Shown here: positions 43,626 through 52,160 of the stretch, in pieces
Layout: each line of letters opens with the position of its first letter
How positions within the stretch are numbered: the first letter of the stretch is position 1
Source of the DNA: an uncultured Prevotella sp.
GTDB taxonomy: Bacteria > Bacteroidota > Bacteroidia > Bacteroidales > Bacteroidaceae
Length of the DNA stretch: 53,786 nucleotides
Direction of reading: 5' to 3'
Assembly (NCBI GenBank): GCA_905236455.1
Contig: CAJOPT010000107.1
Span: 1-53,786, forward strand
Program-made: the position numbers and the translations under genes
The notes under the pieces: model-generated
Database searches by the model: none
Told to the model about the DNA's origin: nothing
The model's input: the letters and a program-made list of their open reading frames with translations, nothing else

Positions 43626-44621
43626 ATGAAGAGAAGAATTGCATATTTGTCTTTCGTCTTAATGTTGCTGCTGATGGCGACAAGCTCGCGAAAGGAGCCA
43701 GTCACTATATTTATTATAGGTGACTCAACTGCGGCTAACAAAGATATCTCTGGCAATAAACAAGAGAGAGGGTGGGGAATGGTTTTACAAGGATTCTTCA
43801 CAGATAAAGTTCGTGTCGATAATCATGCCGTTAACGGGCGGTCTTCTAAAAGTTTCATAGATGAGGGACGCTGGGAGAAAGTATTACAGAGAATTACTCC
43901 AGGTGACTATGTCCTTATACAGTTTGGACATAACGATGAGAAACCTGCCATTGACAGACATACTGACCCTGGGACAACGTTTGACGCTAACCTCAGGCGC
44001 TTTGTTATAGAGACCCGGCAGAAAGGTGGTATTCCTGTATTGTTAAATTCGGTAGTAAGACGTAACTTTTATCTGAAGCCTGAGAAGCAAGATGATGATG
44101 AACTGCTCCGTAATACAGTATATACAGGTGAGAAAGTGAACAGTGACACGCTGGTTGATACCCATGGTGAATATGCCATCGCTCCCATGCGTGTTGCAAA
44201 AGAAATGAATTGTGTTTTCATAAATGCAAACAGAGTGACTCATGATATAGAACAGGGCTTGGGTGTTGAGGGTTCACGAAAGCTACATATGTGGTTCCGA
44301 CCTGGTGAACATCCGAGTTTGCCCGAAGGAAGGCAAGATAATACCCATTATAATGTTTATGGTGCCCATGTCGTGGCTGAGGCTTTGGCTAAGGAGATTT
44401 GTAATAGCATTCCTGCTTTGAGGAAATATTTGCGTCATTATGATTATATAGTAGCTGCAGACGGCACAGGTAATTATATGACACCAGAAGAGGCTATTGC
44501 CGCAATTCCTATGAAAAAGAAGGCAAAGGTATTAATCCTGAACGGGCAATTTAATAACCCCGTCGTACCTAAAAACAAGAAAGTAAAGTTTGTCTTCTGG
44601 GGTGACTCTTCTTTCCATTAG
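43626..44621 (+). CDS. CE12-like SGNH esterase with truncated pectinesterase tail
   Basis: A secreted 331-residue protein. The first 22 residues (MKRRIAYLSFVLMLLLMATSS) form a signal peptide. Then comes an SGNH hydrolase like rhamnogalacturonan acetylesterase: IIGDSTAANKD has the catalytic Ser, FGHNDEKP the Asn, and DNTHYNVYGAHVVAEAL the catalytic His and its neighbours. From about residue 272, YIVAADGTGNYMTPEEAIAAIP is the opening of a pectin methylesterase (CE8) domain, but the protein stops after WGDSSFH, about 55 residues into a domain that should have about 300. No continuation in another frame is visible in 44622-44718. A pectate lyase lies at 47183-49516, so pectin use is a likely theme. 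Confidence 0.82.
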   Translation: MKRRIAYLSFVLMLLLMATSSRKEPVTIFIIGDSTAANKDISGNKQERGWGMVLQGFFTDKVRVDNHAVNGRSSKSFIDEGRWEKVLQRITPGDYVLIQFGHNDEKPAIDRHTDPGTTFDANLRRFVIETRQKGGIPVLLNSVVRRNFYLKPEKQDDDELLRNTVYTGEKVNSDTLVDTHGEYAIAPMRVAKEMNCVFINANRVTHDIEQGLGVEGSRKLHMWFRPGEHPSLPEGRQDNTHYNVYGAHVVAEALAKEICNSIPALRKYLRHYDYIVAADGTGNYMTPEEAIAAIPMKKKAKVLILNGQFNNPVVPKNKKVKFVFWGDSSFH

Positions 44622-44718
44622 ATAAAAGATTTTGGATATGCTCTGCAATTGCATTGTGCATATTTTGTAAGTAAGAGTGTGAGACTGTGATTTATTAATA
44701 ACTTAAAACAAAAACATT

Positions 44719-45273
44719 ATGAAGAAAAAATTTATTTGTGCCGTATGTGGTTACATTTATGAAGGAACAGAAGCGCCGGAGAAGTGCCCGATTTGTAAGG
44801 CTCCGGCAGCTAAGTTCTCAGAGCTTAAGGAAGATGGTGACGTTACATACGCCACAGAGCATAGGATCGGTGACGGCAAATTGCCGGGTGCTGACGAGGA
44901 GATGATCAATGACCTACGCGACCATTTTAATGGTGAGTGTGGTGAAGTGGGAATGTATCTTGCCATGGCAAGACAGGCAGACCGTGAGGGCTATCCGGAG
45001 ATAGCAGAGGCTTTTAAGCGTTATGCCTTTGAGGAAGCAGACCATGCATCACGGTTTGCAGAGCTGTTAGGCGAGTGTGTATGGGATACAAAAACCAATC
45101 TTGAAAAACGTGCGGCTGCCGAGAAAGGGGCATGCGAGGATAAGTTCCGTATTGCGAAAAACGCAAAGGCTGCAGGTTTGGACGCTATTCATGATACTGT
45201 TCATGAGATGGCAAAGGATGAGGCTCGTCACGGTGCAGGCTTTGCAGGTCTTTTAAAGAGATATTTTAAATAA
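44719..45273 (+). CDS. Reverse rubrerythrin (N-terminal rubredoxin domain)
   Basis: A 184-residue protein with the domain order opposite to classic rubrerythrin. The rubredoxin part is first ([12 protein letters not shown] and [11 protein letters not shown]), then the ferritin-like four-helix domain with [32 protein letters not shown] and [16 protein letters not shown] supplying iron ligands. Reverse rubrerythrins reduce hydrogen peroxide in anaerobes. It is complete and monocistronic. A classical rubrerythrin is at 19024. Confidence 0.93.
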   Translation: MKKKFICAVCGYIYEGTEAPEKCPICKAPAAKFSELKEDGDVTYATEHRIGDGKLPGADEEMINDLRDHFNGECGEVGMYLAMARQADREGYPEIAEAFKRYAFEEADHASRFAELLGECVWDTKTNLEKRAAAEKGACEDKFRIAKNAKAAGLDAIHDTVHEMAKDEARHGAGFAGLLKRYFK

Positions 45274-45281
45274 GGTACATG

Positions 45282-45309
45282 AAAAAACCGCTGGACTTAG
45301 TCCAGCGGT
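45282..45309 (-). terminator. Terminator for the small lipoprotein gene
   Basis: Perfect 10-bp stem (45287-45296 with 45300-45309) and a 3-base loop, followed on the minus strand by six T. It may also slow transcription from the reverse rubrerythrin gene on the other strand, but no T run follows on that side. Confidence 0.88.
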
Positions 45310-45339
45310 CATCTCTCTCATTTTAGTTCGAGCTTTTAA

Positions 45340-45528
45340 TTACTGAACTGAATCAGCAGCCTCTGCTGGAGCCTCAGCTGGAACAGAGTCAGCCTCGATG
45401 CTGTCATTCAGAGAATCAACAGTCTCAACAGCTGTAGTGTCAACGTTTTCATTTGGCTTCTGAGTGTTACCACAAGATGCGAATGAGATAGCTGCAACAG
45501 CTACGAACATAAATACTAATTTCTTCAT
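45340..45528 (-). CDS. Small acidic lipoprotein
   Basis: A 62-residue protein. MKKLVFMFVAVAAISFASCGN is a lipoprotein signal with cleavage before Cys19 in the SFASC box. The mature part is only about 44 residues, very acidic, disordered in appearance and rich in Ala, Asp, Glu and Val (TTAVETVDSLNDSIEAD). Such short acidic lipoproteins are common in Bacteroidales; no function is known to me. It has its own -7 box and a strong terminator, consistent with high expression of a short message. Confidence 0.85.
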   Translation of the reverse strand: MKKLVFMFVAVAAISFASCGNTQKPNENVDTTAVETVDSLNDSIEADSVPAEAPAEAADSVQ

Positions 45529-45579
45529 TTTCTTTGCTTTTTAAATCTGTAAAACAATCATTTGTTTATTAAAACGATG

Positions 45580-45587
45580 CAAAGGTA
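45580..45587 (-). promoter_or_regulatory. -7 box for the small lipoprotein gene
   Basis: Minus-strand TACCTTTG about 52 bp before the start codon; the upstream region is T-rich and a -33 box is not clear. Confidence 0.5.
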
Positions 45588-45723
45588 AATATTTTTTTTA
45601 TATGTTGTTCATTTTTTAGCAACTTTTTTTTGTCCATTTTGTAACTTTTTTGCAAGTGATTGAAAATCAATAAATTGCAAACTGTGAACAAAGGTTAAAG
45701 TTTTTCGTGTCCGAACACATAAG

Positions 45724-47076
45724 TTAAAAAGTGCATTTTAAAGCTGTTTTGTTGTGGTTGAAATCTCCCAGTGTTACCATCATCAGCCTATTGTCATATT
45801 CTTCCTTAGCCAGTGCTGCCGAGAGTTCCACTCTTATGTAGTTTTTTGTAAAGCCATGCATGGCTTTTCCTTTGGGTGCTTTCTCGAAAAGTACTTCTGC
45901 CTGCTTGCCAATATGTCTCGCATAGAACGCCTGTGTCTTTTCTTCAGACAGCTCCAACAATCTTTTACTGCGTAGTTTCTTATCGTTTTCTGACACTATA
46001 TATGGTATTTTGAGTGCGGCAGTCCCCGGGCGCTCACTATAAGGGAAGACATGTAGCTGGGTTACGTCAAGTCCTTTGAGGAATTCATAGCATTCCTCAA
46101 AATATTCTGGGGTTTCTCCCCGTGTCCCAACCATTACGTCTACGCCAATAAACGCGTCGGGCATCTTTTCTTTGATAAGTTTGATTTTATGTGCGAAAAG
46201 GTCTGTGTCATAGCGTCGGTGCATTAATTTCAGTACCGCATTGCTTCCGCTTTGTAGTGGAATGTGGAAATGTGGCATAAAGGCACGGCTTTTTGAACAA
46301 TACTCAATAAGACTGTCGTCAAGTAAGTCGGGTTCAATGCTGCTGATGCGATAGCGGCTTATCCCTTCGATATTGTCGAGTGCCTTAACCAGGTCAATGA
46401 ATTTCTCGTGGGTTGTAGCACCGAAGTCGCCGATATTTACACCGGTCAGTACGATCTCTTTTCCTCCTTCACGGGATGCTTCCTCAGCCTGTGCCACCAA
46501 TGAGGCAATTGAGGGATTGCGTGAAAAGCCTCTCGCAAAAGGAATAGTGCAATAAGTACAGAAATAGCTGCACCCATCTTGTACTTTCAGAAAATAGCGT
46601 GTGCGGTTTCCACGGCTGCACGATGGCGTAAATGATGTTATATCTTTCGTCTTTACAGAATGGTGAAGATGCAGGCTTCCTTTTTCTTTGTCATTGTTTT
46701 CGTTTCTTATGTTCCATGCCTCGGAAAGAAATTGTATTAGGTTTGCTTTTTCATTGCTGCCAAGAACGAGGTCTACTCCTTCAATCTTACTTACCTTTTC
46801 GCTCTCCAATTGTGCATAGCAACCGGTGACAACCACGAATGCGTCTGGGTTCTCTCGTACCATGCGGTGAATCACTTGCCGGCATTTGTGATTTGCCATC
46901 TCTGTTACTGAGCAGGTATTGATAAGGCAGATGTCTGCATGCTCTCCTTGTTCTGCGGTACGCACTCCCATCTCTTGCAGGATTCTGCCGAAAGTGGATG
47001 TCTCGGAGAAATTCAGCTTACAGCCTAATGTATAATATGCGGCAGTCTTGCCTTGGAAAGCGGAGGTATCTATCAT
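45724..47076 (-). CDS. mtaB: tRNA (t6A37) methylthiotransferase
   Basis: A 450-residue radical-SAM enzyme. The N-terminal methylthiotransferase domain has YTLGCKLNFSET and INTCSVTEMANHKCR; the radical-SAM motif is DGCSYFCTYCTIPFARG (CxxxCxxC); a TRAM-like domain ends the protein. It adds a methylthio group to t6A37 in tRNAs for ANN codons. The SRN and KxNxxE segments of MtaB rather than MiaB or RimO are inferred from KLNFSE. It follows the pectate lyase gene on the genome but is transcribed first, with a terminator-like hairpin between them. Confidence 0.93.
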   Translation of the reverse strand: MIDTSAFQGKTAAYYTLGCKLNFSETSTFGRILQEMGVRTAEQGEHADICLINTCSVTEMANHKCRQVIHRMVRENPDAFVVVTGCYAQLESEKVSKIEGVDLVLGSNEKANLIQFLSEAWNIRNENNDKEKGSLHLHHSVKTKDITSFTPSCSRGNRTRYFLKVQDGCSYFCTYCTIPFARGFSRNPSIASLVAQAEEASREGGKEIVLTGVNIGDFGATTHEKFIDLVKALDNIEGISRYRISSIEPDLLDDSLIEYCSKSRAFMPHFHIPLQSGSNAVLKLMHRRYDTDLFAHKIKLIKEKMPDAFIGVDVMVGTRGETPEYFEECYEFLKGLDVTQLHVFPYSERPGTAALKIPYIVSENDKKLRSKRLLELSEEKTQAFYARHIGKQAEVLFEKAPKGKAMHGFTKNYIRVELSAALAKEEYDNRLMMVTLGDFNHNKTALKCTF

Positions 47077-47124
47077 TTTTATAGTCTCTATAGAGATTTA
47101 TTATAACTCTGGTTGTTTAAATCA

Positions 47125-47160
47125 AGAAAGATGAGCACCTGTGAAAGCACTCATCTTTCT
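47125..47160 (-). terminator. Terminator-like hairpin after the pectate lyase gene
   Basis: An 11-bp inverted repeat (47125-47135 and 47150-47160) with a 14-base loop, lying 23 bp beyond the pectate lyase stop. The T run on the minus strand is short. Confidence 0.65.
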
Positions 47161-47182
47161 AATAATTCCTATTGCGTCTTGT

Positions 47183-49516
47183 TTATTCCGGGAACACGCT
47201 TACTAAGTTAGAGGTATAGCTATTAAGCAGATTCTCAAGTGCGGAGTGAAGATCGTAGTTTGTATCGTCACTACTGCTGAAGGTGTACTGGAAGTCACCA
47301 TGGTTCATACGACCGGCACCGTAGTAACCTGTTACAACAGCCGGAACCTCGTTAGCATCATCTGGAGTATATGTGTACATAATGCTGGAATCTGTGTCAA
47401 AGTTGTTGTATGTATAGTTTCCTACAACAGACTTGTAAGTGTCAGGAACTTTCTCGTTACGGGTCTCAGCAACGTATGCGTCAAAGCTGGTGGCGTTCTT
47501 TGTATGAGGAATGAAGCTGGTAAGAGATGCTCCTGTAAGGACATTACCGTAAGCTTTCAGCATACCGCCGTCATGGTCATCGAAAGAACCGTTAAGACCG
47601 TCAGATCCTTGCTCGGCAATCAGCATAGGCTTCTTGGAGTTGCGGAAGTAGTTGTTCTCAACGAAGAGGTTGGCACCCTTCACGGCACATGCGCCCATTT
47701 TGCTTACTCCGTCGTAATAGTTGTTCCATACGTGTACACTCATTGTACGTACGCGCGGATGACGTGAGTCACCGTGGTCGAACCAGTTGTGGTGGTAAGT
47801 GATCCAGTTAGGGCCGCTTTCCTTCTTCATTCCGCAGAGTGATGACTTACCAGTATCCCAGAAGTGTACGTTGTCGATGGTAATATACTTTGAGTCTACC
47901 TTCAGGTCAAGGGCGCCGTCACCTTTTTTCTGGTCACCGCCTTTGTTCTGTCCGTAGAAGATGTCCACATGGTGTATCCATACATTGGAGTTATTTGTGT
48001 CAAGTGAGATACCGTCGTCCATGCAGCGCATGTCGGCAAAGTTACGCATCTCCACGCTTGTACAGTTACGTATCAGGAAGCCGAAGCCGTAGAAGGTGGC
48101 GTCTTCACCGATACCCTCAAGGGTGATGTTTACAGGACTGTAGTCATTCTTGCCCTTAATCTGCAGACCCTCGGATGAGCTCTCGAAATAGTCAACGTCG
48201 TCAGCATTGATAGTACCGATGACACGTATGTCGAGTGGGGTGGTCACATTGCCCTTTTCATAGGCTTTCAATATTGCCTGAATGCCGGTAAAGGTGCCGG
48301 AGTTAAGTGTCGCACTGACAGTCTTGGCGTTATCCTTGGTGAGATATACAACCACGGCGCCGCTTTTCAATGTGCCGTCATCGTTGTATGCGCCAATGCC
48401 ACTGTAATTCTTATGTGCAAAGCCCTCGCGCTGGTAGTTCTTTACGTTTAGGTTGCTGGCTTCTGAAGCTTTGTCTGTTAGCTCTGAGCCGCTGACAACA
48501 GGAACAACCTTAAAGTCGTAGTTGCCTGCTTGAAGACCTACGGCATCGGCACGTCCATAGGTGCCATAATTGCGAACAAGCTGGTAGTCAAGCTTTGTCC
48601 AGTTGCTATACTGTCCACCTTTTATATATACACGGTATGTTGTAGCGTTTGTATATGGTTTCCATGTCACGTAGGCAGACTCTAACCATCCTTTAGCATC
48701 GATAATCTCAACTCCATTGTTGCTGATATCACCACCTTGGTTTCCTTCTTTCTTTCTGAAGGAGATGTTGCTGACAGTACCATTATAGGTATCTGTTCCG
48801 CCATTATATGTGTTGACAAGAATCTTGTTTGTGGTATCGTCAATGTCTATGCTGGATACATTGGTGGTGTTGTAGTATTTCACGTCATTTGAGGTCAGTG
48901 TAAAACGTACCTGATTCTGTGTCAGATCCATTGGTACGTTGTTGTTGATCTCGTCCTGAGTACCACCTTCATTGCCGCCTCCTTCACCTTCAACGATAAT
49001 AGAATAGATATTCATAGAGCCAGTGGAAGAGCTGAGTGTCACGTCACCGTCAGCGGCAACAGTTCCTTTGCCCTCCTGTGTCGTATTCTTGTCTGCTGCC
49101 GTGAAACCTGATACGTTCGTGAGGTTTACTTGATTGTCAAGTGTCGTGGCGTTGTTGCCGGTTGAGGCACAGCTGACAGTTACAGTCTGACCTTTTTTTA
49201 GGTTCAAAATTGTTACGGAGACATTCTTGCCGGCAAGCTGTACTCTGTTGTTCACATCGATTCTCAGTTTTTTCTCTGCTGCCGTGAACGTTAGTCCCTT
49301 TGTCAACTGTATCTCTGTGTTGCCAGCCATGAGTTTTCCGCTAATGGCTTTTACATTCTCGAAGCGGTTGCTGCTTTCGGTATATGTCCAGTCAGATGTC
49401 GCTGCCTTCAAGGCTGCCACATCAGCGTCGCTGGTAGCAGTGAAGTCCCAAGTCTGCTGTGCGCTTGCACCAAGTACAGACATCATTGCGATCAAAAATA
49501 AATATATCTTTTTCAT
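47183..49516 (-). CDS. Secreted pectate lyase (PL1 family), multi-domain
   Basis: A 777-residue secreted protein. MKKIYLFLIAMMSVLGASAQ is a signal peptide. Residues 20-185 begin WDFTATSDADVAALKAATSDWTY and form a beta-rich N-terminal domain often found on Prevotella pectin enzymes, perhaps for carbohydrate binding. A GGGNEGG linker and a second beta segment follow, then a fibronectin III-like domain (about 275-375, YVTWKPYTNATTYRVYI). The PL1 helix (about 380-700) has MDDGISLDTNNSNVWIHHVD, GDGALDLK, ITIDNVHFWDTGKSSL and WITYHHNWFDHGDSRHPRVR with the catalytic Arg. It would cut polygalacturonate by beta-elimination, outside the cell or at the outer surface. A small secreted gene begins the operon. 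Confidence 0.92.
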   Translation of the reverse strand: MKKIYLFLIAMMSVLGASAQQTWDFTATSDADVAALKAATSDWTYTESSNRFENVKAISGKLMAGNTEIQLTKGLTFTAAEKKLRIDVNNRVQLAGKNVSVTILNLKKGQTVTVSCASTGNNATTLDNQVNLTNVSGFTAADKNTTQEGKGTVAADGDVTLSSSTGSMNIYSIIVEGEGGGNEGGTQDEINNNVPMDLTQNQVRFTLTSNDVKYYNTTNVSSIDIDDTTNKILVNTYNGGTDTYNGTVSNISFRKKEGNQGGDISNNGVEIIDAKGWLESAYVTWKPYTNATTYRVYIKGGQYSNWTKLDYQLVRNYGTYGRADAVGLQAGNYDFKVVPVVSGSELTDKASEASNLNVKNYQREGFAHKNYSGIGAYNDDGTLKSGAVVVYLTKDNAKTVSATLNSGTFTGIQAILKAYEKGNVTTPLDIRVIGTINADDVDYFESSSEGLQIKGKNDYSPVNITLEGIGEDATFYGFGFLIRNCTSVEMRNFADMRCMDDGISLDTNNSNVWIHHVDIFYGQNKGGDQKKGDGALDLKVDSKYITIDNVHFWDTGKSSLCGMKKESGPNWITYHHNWFDHGDSRHPRVRTMSVHVWNNYYDGVSKMGACAVKGANLFVENNYFRNSKKPMLIAEQGSDGLNGSFDDHDGGMLKAYGNVLTGASLTSFIPHTKNATSFDAYVAETRNEKVPDTYKSVVGNYTYNNFDTDSSIMYTYTPDDANEVPAVVTGYYGAGRMNHGDFQYTFSSSDDTNYDLHSALENLLNSYTSNLVSVFPE

Positions 49517-49521
49517 AGTGC

Positions 49522-49884
49522 TTACCTCCTTATTACTTTAACAACATTGTTGCCCTTCTTCATGATAAACATACCTCTCTGAGGTGCGCCTGGCAATTCA
49601 CGTCCCTGCATGTCAAAGTATTGAATTGTTCCGTCTTTTGTTTCTGTGTTCAGAATCTTGATAGCATCAGCAACACTGAAAACAATCTTCACGCCATCCA
49701 AGTCTGATGACTGTTGGGTTGTTCCATCTGAGTAATGAAGAATGACATCATCACCGCTAAAAGTGATTTTTGTTACGGTTTTGTTGACCGATGCTCCGTC
49801 AACGGTTACCGTCTGCCCACCGTCAGCCATGGCATTTATCCCCATAGCTGCAATAAAGCATAATGATAAAATTTTCTTGTTCAT
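49522..49884 (-). CDS. Small secreted protein with sorting-tail-like C-terminus
   Basis: From MNKKILSLCFIAAMGINAMADG, 120 residues with a signal peptide (about 1-20). The middle part (KITFSGDDVILHYSDGTTQQ) is a short beta-rich segment found at the C-terminus of many larger Prevotella surface proteins. The end, IQYFDMQGRELPGAPQRGMFIMKKGNNVVKVIRR, split here as FDMQGRELPGAPQRG and MFIMKKGNNVVKV, resembles the C-terminal sorting domain of the type IX secretion system. Here this tail stands as a free protein five bases before the pectate lyase gene, whose own end lacks such a tail. A longer in-frame start at 49950 lies before the promoter box. Confidence 0.75.
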   Translation of the reverse strand: MNKKILSLCFIAAMGINAMADGGQTVTVDGASVNKTVTKITFSGDDVILHYSDGTTQQSSDLDGVKIVFSVADAIKILNTETKDGTIQYFDMQGRELPGAPQRGMFIMKKGNNVVKVIRR

Positions 49885-49923
49885 TTTGTTTGAGGTTATA
49901 AATAATTGTTCATATTTCGCCTG

Positions 49924-49931
49924 CAAAAGTA
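49924..49931 (-). promoter_or_regulatory. -7 box for the pectate lyase operon
   Basis: Minus-strand TACTTTTG, 40 bp before ATG at 49884; it rules out the longer start at 49950. Confidence 0.5.
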
Positions 49932-50069
49932 ATTCTTTTTTTCTATTCATATATATCCTTTTAAGAAAAGTTTATCGTAAACGTTATCATTTTACACCTT
50001 ATTATATATTATATTTTGAATGGAGTGAATGGTTGGATAATTGCGCGGACTAAATAATCCTTTATAAGC

Positions 50070-50100
50070 AAGGAGGGTGTTCACATTGAACACCCTCCTT
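50070..50100 (-). terminator. Terminator hairpin after rpsA
   Basis: A perfect 14-bp stem (50070-50083 with 50087-50100) and a 3-base loop, 22 bp beyond the rpsA stop. The T run on the minus strand is weak, so it may act partly as a 3'-end stabiliser. Confidence 0.8.
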
Positions 50101-50121
50101 AAAACAATATCTGAATAGGGT

Positions 50122-51891
50122 TTATTTACCCTTCTCCATATCAGCCTTGAGCTGTGCGAGGACATCGAAGTCACCAAGAGTTGTGCTTGCTGCAACATTG
50201 TTGATTGCTGGAGCAGCTGACTTCTTAGCTTCCTTCTTCTTAGCTTCCTTCTTCTCTTCCTTTACATCCTCGAATGTGCGAGAGTGGGAGAGGATGATAC
50301 GCTTGGTATCCTTGACAAACTCGATAACCATGAATGGGAGCTCCTCACCCTTCTGGGCTTGTGTGCCGTCTTCCTTAACGAGATGCTTTGGAGTAGCAAA
50401 TCCCTCGCCACCTTCATTGAGGGCGATAACAGCACCCTTGTCCATCATCTCGGTAATCTTACCTTCGTGGATAGTGCCAGGTGTGTAAAGTGTCTCGTAT
50501 GTATCCCATGGGTTGTCCTCAAGCTGCTTGTGACCGAGTGACAAACGACGGTTCTCCTTGTCTATCTCAAGTACGACAACGTCGATGTCTGCACCTGTCT
50601 GAGTGAACTCTGAAGGATGCTTAACCTTCTTGGTCCAAGAGAGGTCAGAGATGTGGATAAGACCATCAACACCTTCCTCAAGCTCAACGAAGATACCAAA
50701 GTTGGTGAAGTTTCTAACCTTTGCGGTGTGCTTGCTGCCGACAGGATATTTAACCTCGATGGTCTCCCATGGGTCTTCTTTCAGCTGCTTGATACCGAGT
50801 GACATCTTACGCTCGTCACGGTCGAGTGTCAGGATTACAGCCTCTACCTCATCACCAACATGCATGAACTCCTGTGCGGAGCGCAGGTGCTGGCTCCAAG
50901 ACATCTCGCTGACGTGGATGAGACCCTCTACGCCAGGAGCAATCTCGAGGAATGCACCGTAGTCTGCCATTACGACAACCTTACCCTTAACGTGGTCGCC
51001 AACCTTCAGCTCTGCGTCAAGAGCATCCCATGGATGTGGAGTAAGCTGTTTCAGACCAAGAGCGATGCGCTTCTTCTCGTCGTCAAAGTCGAGAATAACA
51101 ACATTAATCTTCTGGTCGAGAGTGACTACCTCATGTGGATCGCTGACACGTCCCCAAGAGAGGTCGGTGATATGGATGAGTCCGTCAACACCGCCAAGGT
51201 CTACGAATACGCCGTAAGATGTGATGTTCTTAACGGTACCCTCAAGGATCTGACCTTTCTCAAGCTTACCGATGATTTCCTTCTTCTGTGCCTCAAGCTC
51301 AGCCTCAATAAGAGCCTTGTGGGAAACAACAACATTGCGGAACTCCTGATTGATCTTGACAATCTTGAACTCCATGGTCTTGCCTACGAAGACGTCGTAG
51401 TCGCGTATTGGATGAACGTCAATCTGGCTGCCTGGGAGGAATGCCTCAATACCGAATACATCGACAATCATACCACCCTTTGTACGGCACTTGATAAAGC
51501 CCTGTACAATCTCGTCATTGTCAAGTGCTGCGTTAACGCGATCCCAGCTCTTGCTCATACGAGCCTTCTTGTGACTGAGTACCAGTTGACCTTTCTTATC
51601 TTCCTGATTCTCAACATACACCTCTACGGTGTCACCTACCTTTAAATCCGGATTGTAACGGAACTCTGAGGCAGGAATAATACCATCGCTCTTGTAACCG
51701 ATATTGACAACAACTTCTTTCTTGTCAACACTGATTACCTTACCGTCAACTACCTGATGGTCGGCAACTTTGTTGAGGGTTTCGTCATAGACCTTCTCGA
51801 GGTCAGACTTGCTTACGTTTACACTACTGCCGTTTTCGAACTCTTCCCAATTGAAATCGTCCAGCGGCTGTACATTTTTTAAGTTAGACAT
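50122..51891 (-). CDS. rpsA: 30S ribosomal protein S1
   Basis: A 589-residue protein with six S1-type RNA-binding repeats. Repeats 3-6 show the consensus VKNITSYGVFVDLGGVDGLIHITDLSWGR, VMADYGAFLEIAPGVEGLIHVSEMSW and similar (each split here), and the spacing VGDxVEAxILxxDxExxxxSLGxKQL recurs. The N-terminal part MSNLKNVQPLDDFNWEEFENG is a Bacteroidetes-type extension and the C-terminus is Lys/Ala-rich (KEEKKEAKKKEAKKSAAPA). S1 binds mRNA on the 30S subunit and matters more where Shine-Dalgarno sites are weak, as here. Monocistronic with own promoter. Confidence 0.95.
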   Translation of the reverse strand: MSNLKNVQPLDDFNWEEFENGSSVNVSKSDLEKVYDETLNKVADHQVVDGKVISVDKKEVVVNIGYKSDGIIPASEFRYNPDLKVGDTVEVYVENQEDKKGQLVLSHKKARMSKSWDRVNAALDNDEIVQGFIKCRTKGGMIVDVFGIEAFLPGSQIDVHPIRDYDVFVGKTMEFKIVKINQEFRNVVVSHKALIEAELEAQKKEIIGKLEKGQILEGTVKNITSYGVFVDLGGVDGLIHITDLSWGRVSDPHEVVTLDQKINVVILDFDDEKKRIALGLKQLTPHPWDALDAELKVGDHVKGKVVVMADYGAFLEIAPGVEGLIHVSEMSWSQHLRSAQEFMHVGDEVEAVILTLDRDERKMSLGIKQLKEDPWETIEVKYPVGSKHTAKVRNFTNFGIFVELEEGVDGLIHISDLSWTKKVKHPSEFTQTGADIDVVVLEIDKENRRLSLGHKQLEDNPWDTYETLYTPGTIHEGKITEMMDKGAVIALNEGGEGFATPKHLVKEDGTQAQKGEELPFMVIEFVKDTKRIILSHSRTFEDVKEEKKEAKKKEAKKSAAPAINNVAASTTLGDFDVLAQLKADMEKGK

Positions 51892-51962
51892 AAATTGATA
51901 AATTAAAATTAATAAAGTTAGACTTTATGTTTGATAAGGGCATAATTGCCCCAAAACGGCTG

Positions 51963-51970
51963 CAAAGGTA
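51963..51970 (-). promoter_or_regulatory. -7 box for rpsA
   Basis: Minus-strand TACCTTTG followed by an A/C-poor leader of about 65 bp to the start codon. No clear -33 box was seen. Confidence 0.5.
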
Positions 51971-52080
51971 CAAAAAAGATTCCTAATAATATTATATACG
52001 CACGCGTAAGGGGAGTAGTTTATTTTTTTTTAACTTCTTGTCTTCTTTAACTTCTTTAACTTCTTAACTCCTAAAAAAAG

Positions 52081-52111
52081 TTGCATGTCATCAATAATAT
52101 TTATACTTTTG
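52081..52111 (+). promoter_or_regulatory. Promoter for ilvE
   Basis: TTG at 52081-52083 and TACTTTTG at 52104-52111, 20 bp apart. The T-rich stretch upstream (52020-52075) contains four near copies of an aacttctt word. Confidence 0.55.
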
Positions 52112-52160
52112 CACTCTGAAAAGAATATTATAAGGCAATTAATTAATAAATTGTATTGTT

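Noticed and set aside
44622..44718. Continuation of the pectinesterase domain after a frameshift
   Set aside because: No frame in this gap gives further pectinesterase-like sequence before the reverse rubrerythrin gene.
50860..51645. Long plus-strand open frame (261 codons) opposite rpsA
   Set aside because: It lies wholly antisense to the S1 repeats; the repeated coding sequence keeps the opposite strand open. No family resemblance or promoter.
52025..52075. T-rich region with repeated aacttctt words as an array or regulatory RNA
   Set aside because: Units are irregular and the stretch is low-complexity promoter DNA upstream of ilvE.
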